From: JACDQM01 sp044373315
GTDB taxonomy: Bacteria; Pseudomonadota; Gammaproteobacteria; Burkholderiales; Burkholderiaceae_C
DNA: 64,000 nucleotides
Direction of reading: 5' to 3'
Assembly (NCBI RefSeq): GCF_044373315.1
Contig: NZ_JBILQK010000001.1
Span: forward strand, 1-64,000
Below are positions 33,902 through 42,096 of this stretch, piece by piece. Position 1 is the stretch's first letter; each line of letters begins with the position of its first letter. The translations under genes were made by a program, and so were the position numbers. The notes beneath the pieces were generated by a model. It searched no databases. It saw only the letters and a list, made by a program, of their open reading frames with translations, and was not told the DNA's origin.

Positions 33902-34284
33902 GCGAGCCCAATCCACACAAAGGCCGCACGGGCATAGACCGCATTCTTCATGCCGCGGGATACTCTGTGGCCGGGCTTCGCGCAGCCTACAGTGGCGAGA
34001 GCGCATTTCGCCAGGAGTTCTGGCTTGCGATCATCGCCACACCTCTCGCATTCTATCTGGGCAGCAACTGGGTCGAAGTGGCCCTGCTGCTGGGCTCGCT
34101 AGCGATCGTGCTGATTGTCGAACTGCTGAACTCCGGCATCGAGGCCGCAATCGACCGTATTTCGTTCGAACGCCACGAATTGTCTAAGCGCGCCAAGGAC
34201 CTTGGCAGCGCTGCGGTCATGCTGGCCTTGCTGCTATGCGGCGGCATCTGGACCGCCGCAGCCTGGCACCGCTTGTTCGCCTGA
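33898..34284 (+). CDS. dgkA: Diacylglycerol kinase
   Basis: A 128-residue, three-helix inner-membrane kinase phosphorylating diacylglycerol to phosphatidic acid, recycling lipid released by periplasmic glucan or LPS modification. Seen: AAGYSVAGLRAAYSGESAFRQE with the catalytic-surface Glu, and VELLNSGIEAAIDRIS with the conserved ELLNSAIE-like motif (Gly for Ala here). ATG at 33898 overlaps the RDD stop (ATGA). Last gene of the sigma-factor group, convergent to glnB. Confidence 0.93.
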   Translation: MSEPNPHKGRTGIDRILHAAGYSVAGLRAAYSGESAFRQEFWLAIIATPLAFYLGSNWVEVALLLGSLAIVLIVELLNSGIEAAIDRISFERHELSKRAKDLGSAAVMLALLLCGGIWTAAAWHRLFA

Positions 34285-34311
34285 GCCACGCAGCACCCGG
34301 GCCAGAAGGGC

Positions 34312-34650
34312 TCAGACCGCCTCTTCGTCAGTCTCGCCGGTGCGGATACGCACCACCTGCTCGACAGCCGTCACGAAGATCTTGCCGTCGCCGATCTTGC
34401 CGGTCTTGGCCGCCTTCAGGATGGCGTCGATGCAGCGATCGACATCCTCATCCTTGACCACCACCTCGACCTTCACCTTGGGAAGGAAGTCGACCACGTA
34501 TTCCGCACCTCGGTAGAGCTCGGTGTGACCCTTCTGGCGGCCGAAGCCCTTGACCTCGGTGACGGTCAGACCCGAGGCACCCACCTCGGCCAGGGCCTCG
34601 CGAACTTCATCCAGCTTGAACGGCTTGATGATGGCGGTGATTTGCTTCAT
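34312..34650 (-). CDS. glnB: Nitrogen regulatory protein P-II (GlnB/GlnK)
   Basis: A 112-residue trimeric signal protein that senses 2-oxoglutarate and ATP/ADP and is uridylylated by GlnD. The T-loop is intact, with Tyr51 in HTELYRGAEYVVDF. The second PROSITE-type motif TGKIGDGKIFV is at about 83-93. It regulates glutamine synthetase adenylylation and NtrBC. The gene lies 55 bp downstream of nadE on the same strand with its own GGAG. Assignment as GlnB rather than GlnK rests on linkage to nadE and the absence of amtB. Confidence 0.95.
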   Translation of the reverse strand: MKQITAIIKPFKLDEVREALAEVGASGLTVTEVKGFGRQKGHTELYRGAEYVVDFLPKVKVEVVVKDEDVDRCIDAILKAAKTGKIGDGKIFVTAVEQVVRIRTGETDEEAV

Positions 34651-34705
34651 CCAAAAACTCCATAGACAGGAACCTGCCGAGATTTAAGCACGGAACCCCG
34701 GCCGC

Positions 34706-36751
34706 TCAGTCGGGGATGCGATCGAGATCCGCCAACCAGACCGCCGACTCCGAATCGCTGGGCGCACGCCAGTCGCCACGCGGCGACAAGGAGCCGCCGC
34801 TACCGACCTTGGGACCATTGGGCACGCAGCTGCGTTTGAACTGGCTGCCCTTGAAAAAGCGCTGCACGAAGATGCGCAGCACGCGCTTGATCTCTGCCAG
34901 GCTGTATTCGTTGCGCACAACATGGGGCGCATCCGGCCAGCTGCCACGCTCGCGCGAGCCCCAGGCGTGACGTGCCAGGAAGGCGATCTTGGCCGGCGCG
35001 TAGCCGTGGCGCAGCGTGTAGAAGAGGTGGAAGTCCTGCAGCTCGTAAGGCCCGATCGCGGCCTCGGTGCTTTGCATGGGCTGCGCTGCCGTGGCCGGCA
35101 CCAGTTCCGGGCTGATCTCGGTGTCGACGATGTCCCGCAGCACGCCGTGGTCGCCCTGCCCCAGCTGACGGGTCTCGGCCACCCAGCGCACCAGGTGCTT
35201 GATCAGCGTCTTGGGCACGCTGGCATTGACGTTGTAGTGCGACATGTGGTCGCCGACGCCATAGGTGCACCAGCCCAGCGCCAGTTCGCTCAAATCGCCA
35301 GTGCCCAGCACCAGCGCTGCGTGATGGTTGGCCATGCGGAACAGATGGCTGGTGCGCTCGCCCGCCTGCACGTTCTCGAAGGTGACGTCGTACTGCGGCT
35401 TGCCGTCGACATGCGGGTGAGCGATGTCCTTGAGCATCTGCTCGCAACTGGGCCGGATGTCGATCTCTCGGGCCTCGCAGCCCACAGCGGCCATCAGGCG
35501 CAGCGCCTGCTCGCGCGTGCGCGTGCTGGTCGCAAAACCTGGCATCGTGACGCCCAGAATTGCCGTGCGCGGCAAGCCCAGCTGATCCATTGCACGCGCA
35601 GCCACCAGCAGCGCATGGGTCGAGTCCAGCCCGCCCGAGATGCCGATCACCAGCCGCTTGATGCCGCTGGACTGCAGGCGCTGCACCAGCCCCTGCACCT
35701 GGATGCTGTAGACCTCCTGGCAACGCTCGTCGCGGCGACCATGATCGGCGGGCACATAGGGGAAGCGCTCGACATGACGCTGCAGCGCCAACGGCTGCTC
35801 GCGCGCGATCTCCAGTTTGAATGCCACCGAGCGAAAGCCACGCAGCAGTGCGGCGTGCCGGCGCACCGACTGCCCGAAGCTGGTTTGGCGCATGCGCTCG
35901 CGCGAGAGGCGCTCCAGATCGACATCGGCGCTGATCAGCTGCGCGCGGCGCTGGAAGCGCTGCGACTCCGCAAGCTGCTCGCCGTTCTCGCAGATCAGGG
36001 CCTGGCCATCCCAGGCCATGTCGGTCGTCGACTCGCCATGCCCCGCCGAAGCATAGGCGTAGGCCGCCAGGCAGCGCGCCGATTGCTGCGCCACCAGCTG
36101 CCGCCGGTAGCTGGCCTTGCCGATCACCACATTCGAAGCCGACAGATTGAGCAGAACCGTCGCCCCAGCCAAGGCGGCGTAGGACGACGGCGGGATCGGC
36201 GCCCACACGTCCTCGCAGATCTCGACGTGAAATCGAAGCAATGGCAAGTCTTCCGCCGAGAACAGCAGGCCGCTGCCGAAGGGCACGCGCTGGCCCAAGA
36301 GCTCGATCTCGTCCCCCAGAGCCTCGTCGGCGCTGTTGAACTGGCGCAGCTCGTAGAACTCGCCGTGGTTGGGCAGATAGGTCTTGGGCACCACACCCAA
36401 CAGGCGGCCGCGCTGCAGCACCACGGCGCAGTTGAACAGGCGCTGCTCAAAGCGCAGCGGCAGGCCTACCACTGCCACGGTCGGCAGACGGCGCGAGGCC
36501 TGCACCACGCGAGCCAAAGCCGCCTCGCAGCCCTCCAGCAGCGCGCGCTGATGGAACAGGTCGTCGCAGCTGTAAGCCGACAGACCCAGTTCCGGGAACA
36601 CCGCAAGTGCCGCACCTTGCGCTGCCGCCTGCAGCAGCAGTTCGATCGTCTGCTCGGCGTTGTAGGCCGGATCTGCAACGCGGCACAGCGGCACGCCGAC
36701 GGCGATCCGAGCGAAATCGTGGGTGTAGAGATTGTCGAAGTGCATGGGCAT
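34706..36751 (-). CDS. nadE: Glutamine-dependent NAD+ synthetase
   Basis: A 681-residue two-domain enzyme (NadE2 type) amidating nicotinate adenine dinucleotide to NAD+. The N-terminal glutaminase is a nitrilase fold with the catalytic Glu in FPELGLSAYSC, Lys in VPKTYLPNHGEFYE and Cys in EICEDVW. The C-terminal synthetase has the PP-loop ISGGLDSTHAL near 365. AGGA 7 nt upstream favours ATG 36751 over 36766. Linkage to glnB fits the reported control of NadE2 by PII proteins in Proteobacteria, which would tie NAD synthesis to nitrogen status. Confidence 0.94.
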   Translation of the reverse strand: MPMHFDNLYTHDFARIAVGVPLCRVADPAYNAEQTIELLLQAAAQGAALAVFPELGLSAYSCDDLFHQRALLEGCEAALARVVQASRRLPTVAVVGLPLRFEQRLFNCAVVLQRGRLLGVVPKTYLPNHGEFYELRQFNSADEALGDEIELLGQRVPFGSGLLFSAEDLPLLRFHVEICEDVWAPIPPSSYAALAGATVLLNLSASNVVIGKASYRRQLVAQQSARCLAAYAYASAGHGESTTDMAWDGQALICENGEQLAESQRFQRRAQLISADVDLERLSRERMRQTSFGQSVRRHAALLRGFRSVAFKLEIAREQPLALQRHVERFPYVPADHGRRDERCQEVYSIQVQGLVQRLQSSGIKRLVIGISGGLDSTHALLVAARAMDQLGLPRTAILGVTMPGFATSTRTREQALRLMAAVGCEAREIDIRPSCEQMLKDIAHPHVDGKPQYDVTFENVQAGERTSHLFRMANHHAALVLGTGDLSELALGWCTYGVGDHMSHYNVNASVPKTLIKHLVRWVAETRQLGQGDHGVLRDIVDTEISPELVPATAAQPMQSTEAAIGPYELQDFHLFYTLRHGYAPAKIAFLARHAWGSRERGSWPDAPHVVRNEYSLAEIKRVLRIFVQRFFKGSQFKRSCVPNGPKVGSGGSLSPRGDWRAPSDSESAVWLADLDRIPD

Positions 36752-36808
36752 GAATCCTGCCATCAAAGTGCAAGGGCTTGCGTGCCACCCTAAGATTTCG
36801 CATCCGTC

Positions 36809-38008
36809 ATGAACTCAAGCACACCGCCCTCCACGCCCCCACCCGCCTTGACGTTGCGCGTCGACAGCGAACTCGCCGAGCTGCCGATGGCCGCCTGGAA
36901 TGCCCTGCTGGCCCAAAGCGAGCAGCCGACGCCCTTCATGCGGCTGGAGTATCTGCTGGCCTTGCAGCAGTCCGGCAGCGCCAGTGCCGAGACCGGCTGG
37001 CAGGCGCAGTTCCTCAGCGCCTGGCAAGGGGACCAACTGGTCGGCGCCTGCCCGGTCTGGCTGAAAAGCCACTCCTATGGCGAGTATGTGTTCGACTGGG
37101 CCTGGGCCGATGCCTACCGCCGCCATGGCCTGGCCTACTACCCCAAGCTGCTGGTGGCCGTGCCCTTCACGCCGGTGGCCGGCAGCCGGCTGCTGGCGCG
37201 CGACGGCGCGGTGCGCGACACGCTGCTGCAAGGCCTGCTGACGCTGGCGCGCCGCCAGCAGCTCTCGTCCGCCCACCTGCTGTTCGGAACGGATGCAGAC
37301 CATGAGCAGGCCGCGGCCCAGGGCTGGCTGGCACGCACGGGCGTGCAGTTCCATTGGAGCAACCGCGAGCCGCTGCCCTACGCCGACTTCGAGGACTACA
37401 TGGCCTCGCTGCAGCGCGACAAGCGCAAGAAGATCCAGCAGGAACAACGCCGCGTGCGCGAGGCCGGCATCAGTTTCCAGGCGTTGCAGGGCGAAGCCAT
37501 CACGCAAGAGGACTGGGACTTCTTCCACCGATGCTACATGCTGACTTACGCAGCACACCACAGCACGCCCTACTTGAGCCGGGACTTCTTCACCCGCATG
37601 AGCCGCACGATGAGCCGCCACTGGCTGCTGCTGCTCGCGCGCCGCGGCGAGGAACGCATCGCCGCTTCACTGCTGGCCCTGGACCCCGAGCGGCGCATCG
37701 CCTACGGCCGCTACTGGGGCGCGACCGAACCGGTCAGCTGCCTGCATTTCGATGCCTGCTACTACCAGCCGCTGGCCTGGTGCATTGCCAACGGGTATCA
37801 GTGCTTTGAAGGCGGCGCGCAGGGCGAGCACAAAATGGCCCGCGGCCTGCTACCGGTGGTGACGCACTCCTCGCACTGGCTCGCGCACCCGCAGTTCCGT
37901 GATGCCGTCGCTGATTTCCTCAGCGAAGAGGGCCAGGCCATCGGCCGCTATGTCGACGAACTGGAGCAACACCAGCCCTTCAAGACCGCGCCCACCGAAT
38001 CGCCATGA
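36809..38008 (+). CDS. GNAT-like N-acyltransferase (COG3146/DUF482 family)
   Basis: A 399-residue protein of the 'peptidogalycan biosynthesis'-like family with a GNAT/FemX-type double fold. Seen: TPFMRLEYLLALQQSGS at about 32-48, YGEYVFDWAWADAYRRHGLAYYPKL in the middle, MASLQRDKRKKIQQEQRRV, and the conserved C-terminal FEGGAQGEHKMARGLLP motif. The acyl donor and acceptor are unknown. Monocistronic, with a bidirectional terminator immediately after its stop codon. Confidence 0.85.
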   Translation: MNSSTPPSTPPPALTLRVDSELAELPMAAWNALLAQSEQPTPFMRLEYLLALQQSGSASAETGWQAQFLSAWQGDQLVGACPVWLKSHSYGEYVFDWAWADAYRRHGLAYYPKLLVAVPFTPVAGSRLLARDGAVRDTLLQGLLTLARRQQLSSAHLLFGTDADHEQAAAQGWLARTGVQFHWSNREPLPYADFEDYMASLQRDKRKKIQQEQRRVREAGISFQALQGEAITQEDWDFFHRCYMLTYAAHHSTPYLSRDFFTRMSRTMSRHWLLLLARRGEERIAASLLALDPERRIAYGRYWGATEPVSCLHFDACYYQPLAWCIANGYQCFEGGAQGEHKMARGLLPVVTHSSHWLAHPQFRDAVADFLSEEGQAIGRYVDELEQHQPFKTAPTESP

Positions 38009-38032
38009 AAAAAGCGCCCGTAGGCGCTTTTT
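38009..38032. terminator. Bidirectional terminator between the GNAT gene and ppa
   Basis: Perfect 10-bp stem AAAAAGCGCC (38009-38018) / GGCGCTTTTT (38023-38032) with loop CGTA. A- and T-runs on both flanks let it terminate the plus-strand gene ending at 38008 and the minus-strand ppa gene ending at 38066. Confidence 0.88.
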
Positions 38033-38065
38033 CTCAAAGGTCAACGAAAAGCAGCAGGCGCCGAC

Positions 38066-38605
38066 TCAGGCCTTCTTGCTCTTGTTGTAGCTCTCGATGC
38101 CCGAGACGATCTCGGCTTTGGCGGCCTCCGGACCTTCCCAGCCTTGCACCTTGACCCACTTGCCAGGCTCCAGATCCTTATAGTGCTCGAAGAAGTGCTG
38201 GATGGCGTTCAGGCGCATCTTGTTGACGTCTTCGGGCTTCTGCCAGTGGGTGTACATCGGCAGGATCTTGTCGATCGGCACGGCCAGCAGCTTGGCGTCA
38301 CCGCCGGCTTCGTCGTCCATCTTCAGCACGCCGATGGCGCGGCAGGTCACGACGACGCCGGGCGTCAGCGGGAACGGGGTGACCACCAACACATCCACCG
38401 GATCGCCGTCGTCCGACAGCGTCATCGGGATGTAGCCGTAGTTGCACGGGTAGTGCATCGCGGTGGTCATGAAGCGATCCACGAACATCGCGCCGGTTTC
38501 CTTGTCGACCTCATACTTGATCGGGTCGGCGTTCATCGGGATTTCGATGATGACGTTGAACTGCTCGGGCGCCTTGGCGCCGGGGGTGACGTTGTGCAGG
38601 CTCAT
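38066..38605 (-). CDS. ppa: Inorganic pyrophosphatase (soluble, family I)
   Basis: A 179-residue cytosolic Mg-dependent pyrophosphatase. Seen: KYEVDKETGAMFVDRFM with substrate Lys/Glu/Arg, YPCNYGYIPMTLSDDGDPVDVLVV (here abbreviated to the GYIP and DGDPVDVLV signature with metal Asp residues), and DDEAGGDAKLLAVP. Complete active site, normal length. A membrane pyrophosphatase is encoded divergently 290 bp away. Confidence 0.97.
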   Translation of the reverse strand: MSLHNVTPGAKAPEQFNVIIEIPMNADPIKYEVDKETGAMFVDRFMTTAMHYPCNYGYIPMTLSDDGDPVDVLVVTPFPLTPGVVVTCRAIGVLKMDDEAGGDAKLLAVPIDKILPMYTHWQKPEDVNKMRLNAIQHFFEHYKDLEPGKWVKVQGWEGPEAAKAEIVSGIESYNKSKKA

Positions 38606-38895
38606 GGATCAATTCTCAAATGCAGGGGAAACCCCGATTCTACGGGCTCGGCTTGCCCCGCCCTGACGCTCACTGAGGGGGCAAGACCCGACCCCCAGGG
38701 GGCCGCAGATCGTGCTCGCGCCAAGCCCAGCCTCGTTTACCCGCATCCACTGGTAAACACCCAGCCCGCTCGATTGCTTCGGCCCATGGCCTTCACTTAG
38801 CATGAATTCAGCGAGCTGTTGAACCACGTGCAGGGCTGGCGGAGTGAGAGACAGGCGCGTCTTTCCATGACACAAACGACAGAGGAGACATGTTC
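38606..38895. other. Divergent intergenic region between ppa and the membrane pyrophosphatase gene
   Basis: 290 bp without a gene. It contains the inverted repeat GTTTACC (38735-38741) / GGTAAAC (38752-38758), suitable as an operator, and a GC-rich stretch at 38655-38705 with several short runs of C and G. The ribosome binding site AGGAG lies 8 nt before the downstream ATG at 38896. I see no clear -35/-10 pair. Confidence 0.5.
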
Positions 38896-41067
38896 ATGTC
38901 GACGAGTGTGGCGCTGTACTTCGCGATGGCCTGTGGGCTTGCCGCGGTCTTATATGGATTCATCCAACGCTCCTGGATCCTCAGCCAGGACGCGGGCAAT
39001 GCCCGCATGCAAGAGATCGCTGCGGCGATCCAGCAAGGCGCTGCCGCCTATCTGGCGCGGCAGTACAAGACGATTGCCATCGTCGGCGTGGTGCTGGCGA
39101 TCCTGATTGCGGTCTTCCTCGACGTGACGAGTGCCGTCGGCTTTGTCATCGGCGCGGTGCTCTCCGGCGCCTGCGGCTTCATTGGCATGAACGTCTCGGT
39201 GCGCGCCAATGTGCGCACCGCGCAGGCCGCCACGCATGGCATCGGGCCCGCGCTCAACGTCGCGTTCAAGGGCGGCGCAATCACTGGCATGCTGGTGGTC
39301 GGCCTGGGCCTGCTGGGCGTGGGCCTGTTCTTCTGGTATCTCACCAAGGGCGAGCAGATCGATTCGGCCACGCTCAAGCCGCTGCTGGGCCTGGCCTTCG
39401 GCTCCTCGCTGATCTCGATCTTCGCGCGCCTGGGTGGCGGCATCTTCACCAAGGGCGCCGACGTCGGCGCTGACCTAGTGGGCAAGGTGGAAGCCGGCAT
39501 CCCAGAGGATGATCCGCGCAACCCCGCCGTTATCGCTGACAACGTGGGCGACAACGTCGGTGATTGCGCCGGCATGGCGGCCGACCTGTTCGAAACCTAT
39601 GCGGTGACCCTGATCGCCGCAATGGCACTGGGCGCCCTGATGGTGACCGGCGCACCGGCCACGGCCGTGATCTACCCGATGGTGCTGGCCGGCGTGTCCA
39701 TCATCGCCTCCATCATCGGCTGCGGTTTCGTCAAGGCCAGCCCCGGTATGAAGAACGTGATGCCGGCGCTCTACAAGGGCCTGGTCGTTGCGGGAGTGCT
39801 GTCGCTGGTGGCCTTCTACTTCATCACCACCGCGATGTTCCCGCAGCCGGTCACGATGACCGGCGGCATGACGGCCAGCGCCATGCAACTGTTCGGCGCC
39901 TGTGTGGTTGGCCTGCTGCTGACCGCCGCGATGGTTTGGATCACCGAGTTCTACACCGGCACGCAATACAGCCCGGTGCAGCACATTGCGCAGGCCTCGA
40001 CCACCGGCCACGGCACCAACATCATTGCCGGTCTGGGCGTCAGCATGAAGAGCACGGCCTACCCGGTGATCTTCATCTGCGTGGCCATCTACGCGGCCTA
40101 CGCGCTGGCTGGCCTGTACGGCATCGCCGTCGCCGCGACCTCGATGCTGAGCATGGCCGGCATCGTTGTGGCACTTGATGCCTACGGCCCGATCACCGAC
40201 AACGCCGGCGGCATCGCCGAAATGGCCGAACTGCCCAGCAGCGTGCGCGACGTGACAGATCCGCTGGACGCCGTCGGCAACACCACCAAGGCCGTCACCA
40301 AGGGCTATGCGATCGGCTCGGCCGGCCTGGCAGCGCTGGTGCTGTTCGCCGACTACACACATGCGCTGGAAGCACGCGGCATGTCGCTGAGCTTCGACCT
40401 GAGCGACCACAAGGTCATCGTCGGCCTCTTCATCGGCGGCCTGATCCCTTACCTGTTCGGTGCCATGGCGATGGAAGCCGTGGGCCGCGCCGCTGGCGCA
40501 GTGGTGGTGGAAGTGCGCCGCCAGTTTCAGGGCGGCGAGATCATGGCCGGCACCAAGAAGCCTGACTACAGCGCGGCCGTCGACATGCTGACCACCGCGG
40601 CGATCAAGGAAATGATCGTGCCCTCGCTGCTGCCGGTGGTGGCCCCCATCCTGGTGGGCATGCTGCTCGGCCCTGCAGCACTGGGAGGCCTCTTGATGGG
40701 CACCATCGTCACCGGCCTGTTCGTCGGTATCTCGATGTGCACCGGCGGTGGCGCCTGGGACAACGCCAAGAAGCTGATCGAGGAAGGCTTCAAGGACGCT
40801 GATGGCGTGCTGCACAAGAAGGGCAGCGAGGCGCACAAGGCCGCCGTGACCGGCGACACCGTGGGCGACCCCTACAAGGACACCGCCGGCCCGGCCGTAA
40901 ACCCGCTGATCAAGATCATCAACATCGTCGCCTTGCTGATCGTGCCCTTGCTGCCCATGACCAGCAATGGCCACAAGGCCGCAGAGCCTGCCGCTGCGGT
41001 CATGCCCGCCAGCGCGGTGCCGGCGTCGGTGGCTAGCGCTGCTGAACCTTCGGCCTCCAAGCCCTGA
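38896..41067 (+). CDS. hppA: Membrane-bound pyrophosphatase (H+-translocating, K+-independent type)
   Basis: A 723-residue integral membrane pump with about 16 helices coupling PPi hydrolysis to ion transport. Catalytic motifs: DVGADLVGKVEAG, then DNVGDNVGDCAGMAADLFETY, and the C-terminal DTVGDPYKDTAGPA. The potassium determinant reads GNTTKAVTKG: Lys at the position that is Ala in K+-dependent enzymes, so a K+-independent proton pump is predicted. The second ATG (38896) is chosen because AGGAG is 8 nt upstream; the ATG at 38890 is too close. A strong terminator follows. Conserves energy from biosynthetic PPi. Confidence 0.96.
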   Translation: MSTSVALYFAMACGLAAVLYGFIQRSWILSQDAGNARMQEIAAAIQQGAAAYLARQYKTIAIVGVVLAILIAVFLDVTSAVGFVIGAVLSGACGFIGMNVSVRANVRTAQAATHGIGPALNVAFKGGAITGMLVVGLGLLGVGLFFWYLTKGEQIDSATLKPLLGLAFGSSLISIFARLGGGIFTKGADVGADLVGKVEAGIPEDDPRNPAVIADNVGDNVGDCAGMAADLFETYAVTLIAAMALGALMVTGAPATAVIYPMVLAGVSIIASIIGCGFVKASPGMKNVMPALYKGLVVAGVLSLVAFYFITTAMFPQPVTMTGGMTASAMQLFGACVVGLLLTAAMVWITEFYTGTQYSPVQHIAQASTTGHGTNIIAGLGVSMKSTAYPVIFICVAIYAAYALAGLYGIAVAATSMLSMAGIVVALDAYGPITDNAGGIAEMAELPSSVRDVTDPLDAVGNTTKAVTKGYAIGSAGLAALVLFADYTHALEARGMSLSFDLSDHKVIVGLFIGGLIPYLFGAMAMEAVGRAAGAVVVEVRRQFQGGEIMAGTKKPDYSAAVDMLTTAAIKEMIVPSLLPVVAPILVGMLLGPAALGGLLMGTIVTGLFVGISMCTGGGAWDNAKKLIEEGFKDADGVLHKKGSEAHKAAVTGDTVGDPYKDTAGPAVNPLIKIINIVALLIVPLLPMTSNGHKAAEPAAAVMPASAVPASVASAAEPSASKP

Positions 41068-41108
41068 GTCAGGATTGCCGCCCCTCAGGATTACCCTGAG
41101 ACGCACAG

Positions 41109-41135
41109 AACAGCCCGCCTTGGCGGGCTGTTTTT
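41109..41135 (+). terminator. Rho-independent terminator of hppA
   Basis: Perfect 11-bp stem AACAGCCCGCC / GGCGGGCTGTT with a two-base centre (TT), then further T residues to 41135. It lies 42 nt past the hppA stop. Confidence 0.92.
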
Positions 41136-41219
41136 CATTCCGGGCGGGCAAGTCCGAGACACAATGGAGGCACACGCAAGCTGCGGCCGGACTGAACCAC
41201 AAGACAGGACCGAAGGGAC

Positions 41220-42065
41220 ATGATGCATCTGGCGATCACCCGCCATGAACTGGAGCGCAGGAAGGCCCAACTGGCCGACCTGCAGCGCTACCTCAGCAGC
41301 CAGGAGCAGGACTACCGGACCCTGCGTGCGCAGTTGCAGGCCTTTATCGACCGCTATGTGTCCCAACTCGGCGAGCTTTACCTCGAACATGATTCGCTCG
41401 AGTCGCAGCTGCACACGGCCATGGTGCTGCTCAGCGAAGCGCTGCGCCGTCACGGCATGGATGCACGCGAGCCGGTGCTGCCCAAGGCCACGGTCTTGCC
41501 CAGCCTGAAGCACCTTCCCGATGCTGCACCGCTGCCCGCACCGCCCCAAGGCGGCCTCGCAGAGGCAGCGCCGCCGACGCTGAAGCAGCTCTACCGCCGC
41601 GCCGCGATGCGCCTTCATCCGGACCTGGCACAGGGTGACCTGCAGCGCTGCGAGCGCGAGCAGCAGATGCGCACGGTCAACGAGTGTTACGCCGCCGGTG
41701 ACCGATTGCGCCTGGAGTCCCTGCTGCTGGCTGCCGGCGAGGACCCTGTCAAGGTCAGCGGCAGTGACCGCTCAGCGCAGCTTGAGTGGCTCAAGCGCGC
41801 CGAGACTCTGGTGCAAGGGCGTCTGCGCGTCGTGCAAGCCCATCTGGCCGAACTCGAGGCGCATGCCATGCATCGCCTGTGGCTGGCCATCACACAGGCC
41901 GAAGCCAAAGGTCTGGACCCGCTTTCCGTCATGGCCAACCGCCTGCGCGCCCAGATCGCAGAGCGCCGGCAGGAGCTCTATATCGGACTGCGCCTGCAGC
42001 CCGAATCCGCCCTGGCGAGCGACTTTCTGCGCCGGCGCTGCGAGCGCATCGGCAGCGCCTGCTGA
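41220..42065 (+). CDS. Coiled-coil protein with a J-domain-like segment
   Basis: A 281-residue protein I do not recognise by name. The N-terminal 75 residues are a predicted coiled coil (Leu/Gln/Glu heptads), then a Pro/Ala linker (85-118), then LKQLYRRAAMRLHPD at 121-135 and MRTVNECYAAGD at 150-161. The latter two resemble helices II and III of a DnaJ domain around the invariant HPD (133-135). The C-terminus is helical and Arg-rich. Possibly an Hsp70-interacting or regulatory protein. It lies alone after the hppA terminator and converges on pobA. Confidence 0.7.
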   Translation: MMHLAITRHELERRKAQLADLQRYLSSQEQDYRTLRAQLQAFIDRYVSQLGELYLEHDSLESQLHTAMVLLSEALRRHGMDAREPVLPKATVLPSLKHLPDAAPLPAPPQGGLAEAAPPTLKQLYRRAAMRLHPDLAQGDLQRCEREQQMRTVNECYAAGDRLRLESLLLAAGEDPVKVSGSDRSAQLEWLKRAETLVQGRLRVVQAHLAELEAHAMHRLWLAITQAEAKGLDPLSVMANRLRAQIAERRQELYIGLRLQPESALASDFLRRRCERIGSAC

Positions 42066-42096
42066 GCGCCGGCCGCCGCACGCGCGACGGCCAGGA

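Noticed and set aside
34922..36793. A 623-codon open frame on the plus strand opposite nadE
   Set aside because: Same shadow effect; nadE motifs on the minus strand are intact.
39475..41202. A 575-codon open frame on the minus strand opposite hppA
   Set aside because: Composition dominated by His, Gly, Arg and Gln from reading the complement of third-position GC; hppA on the other strand is complete with all catalytic motifs.
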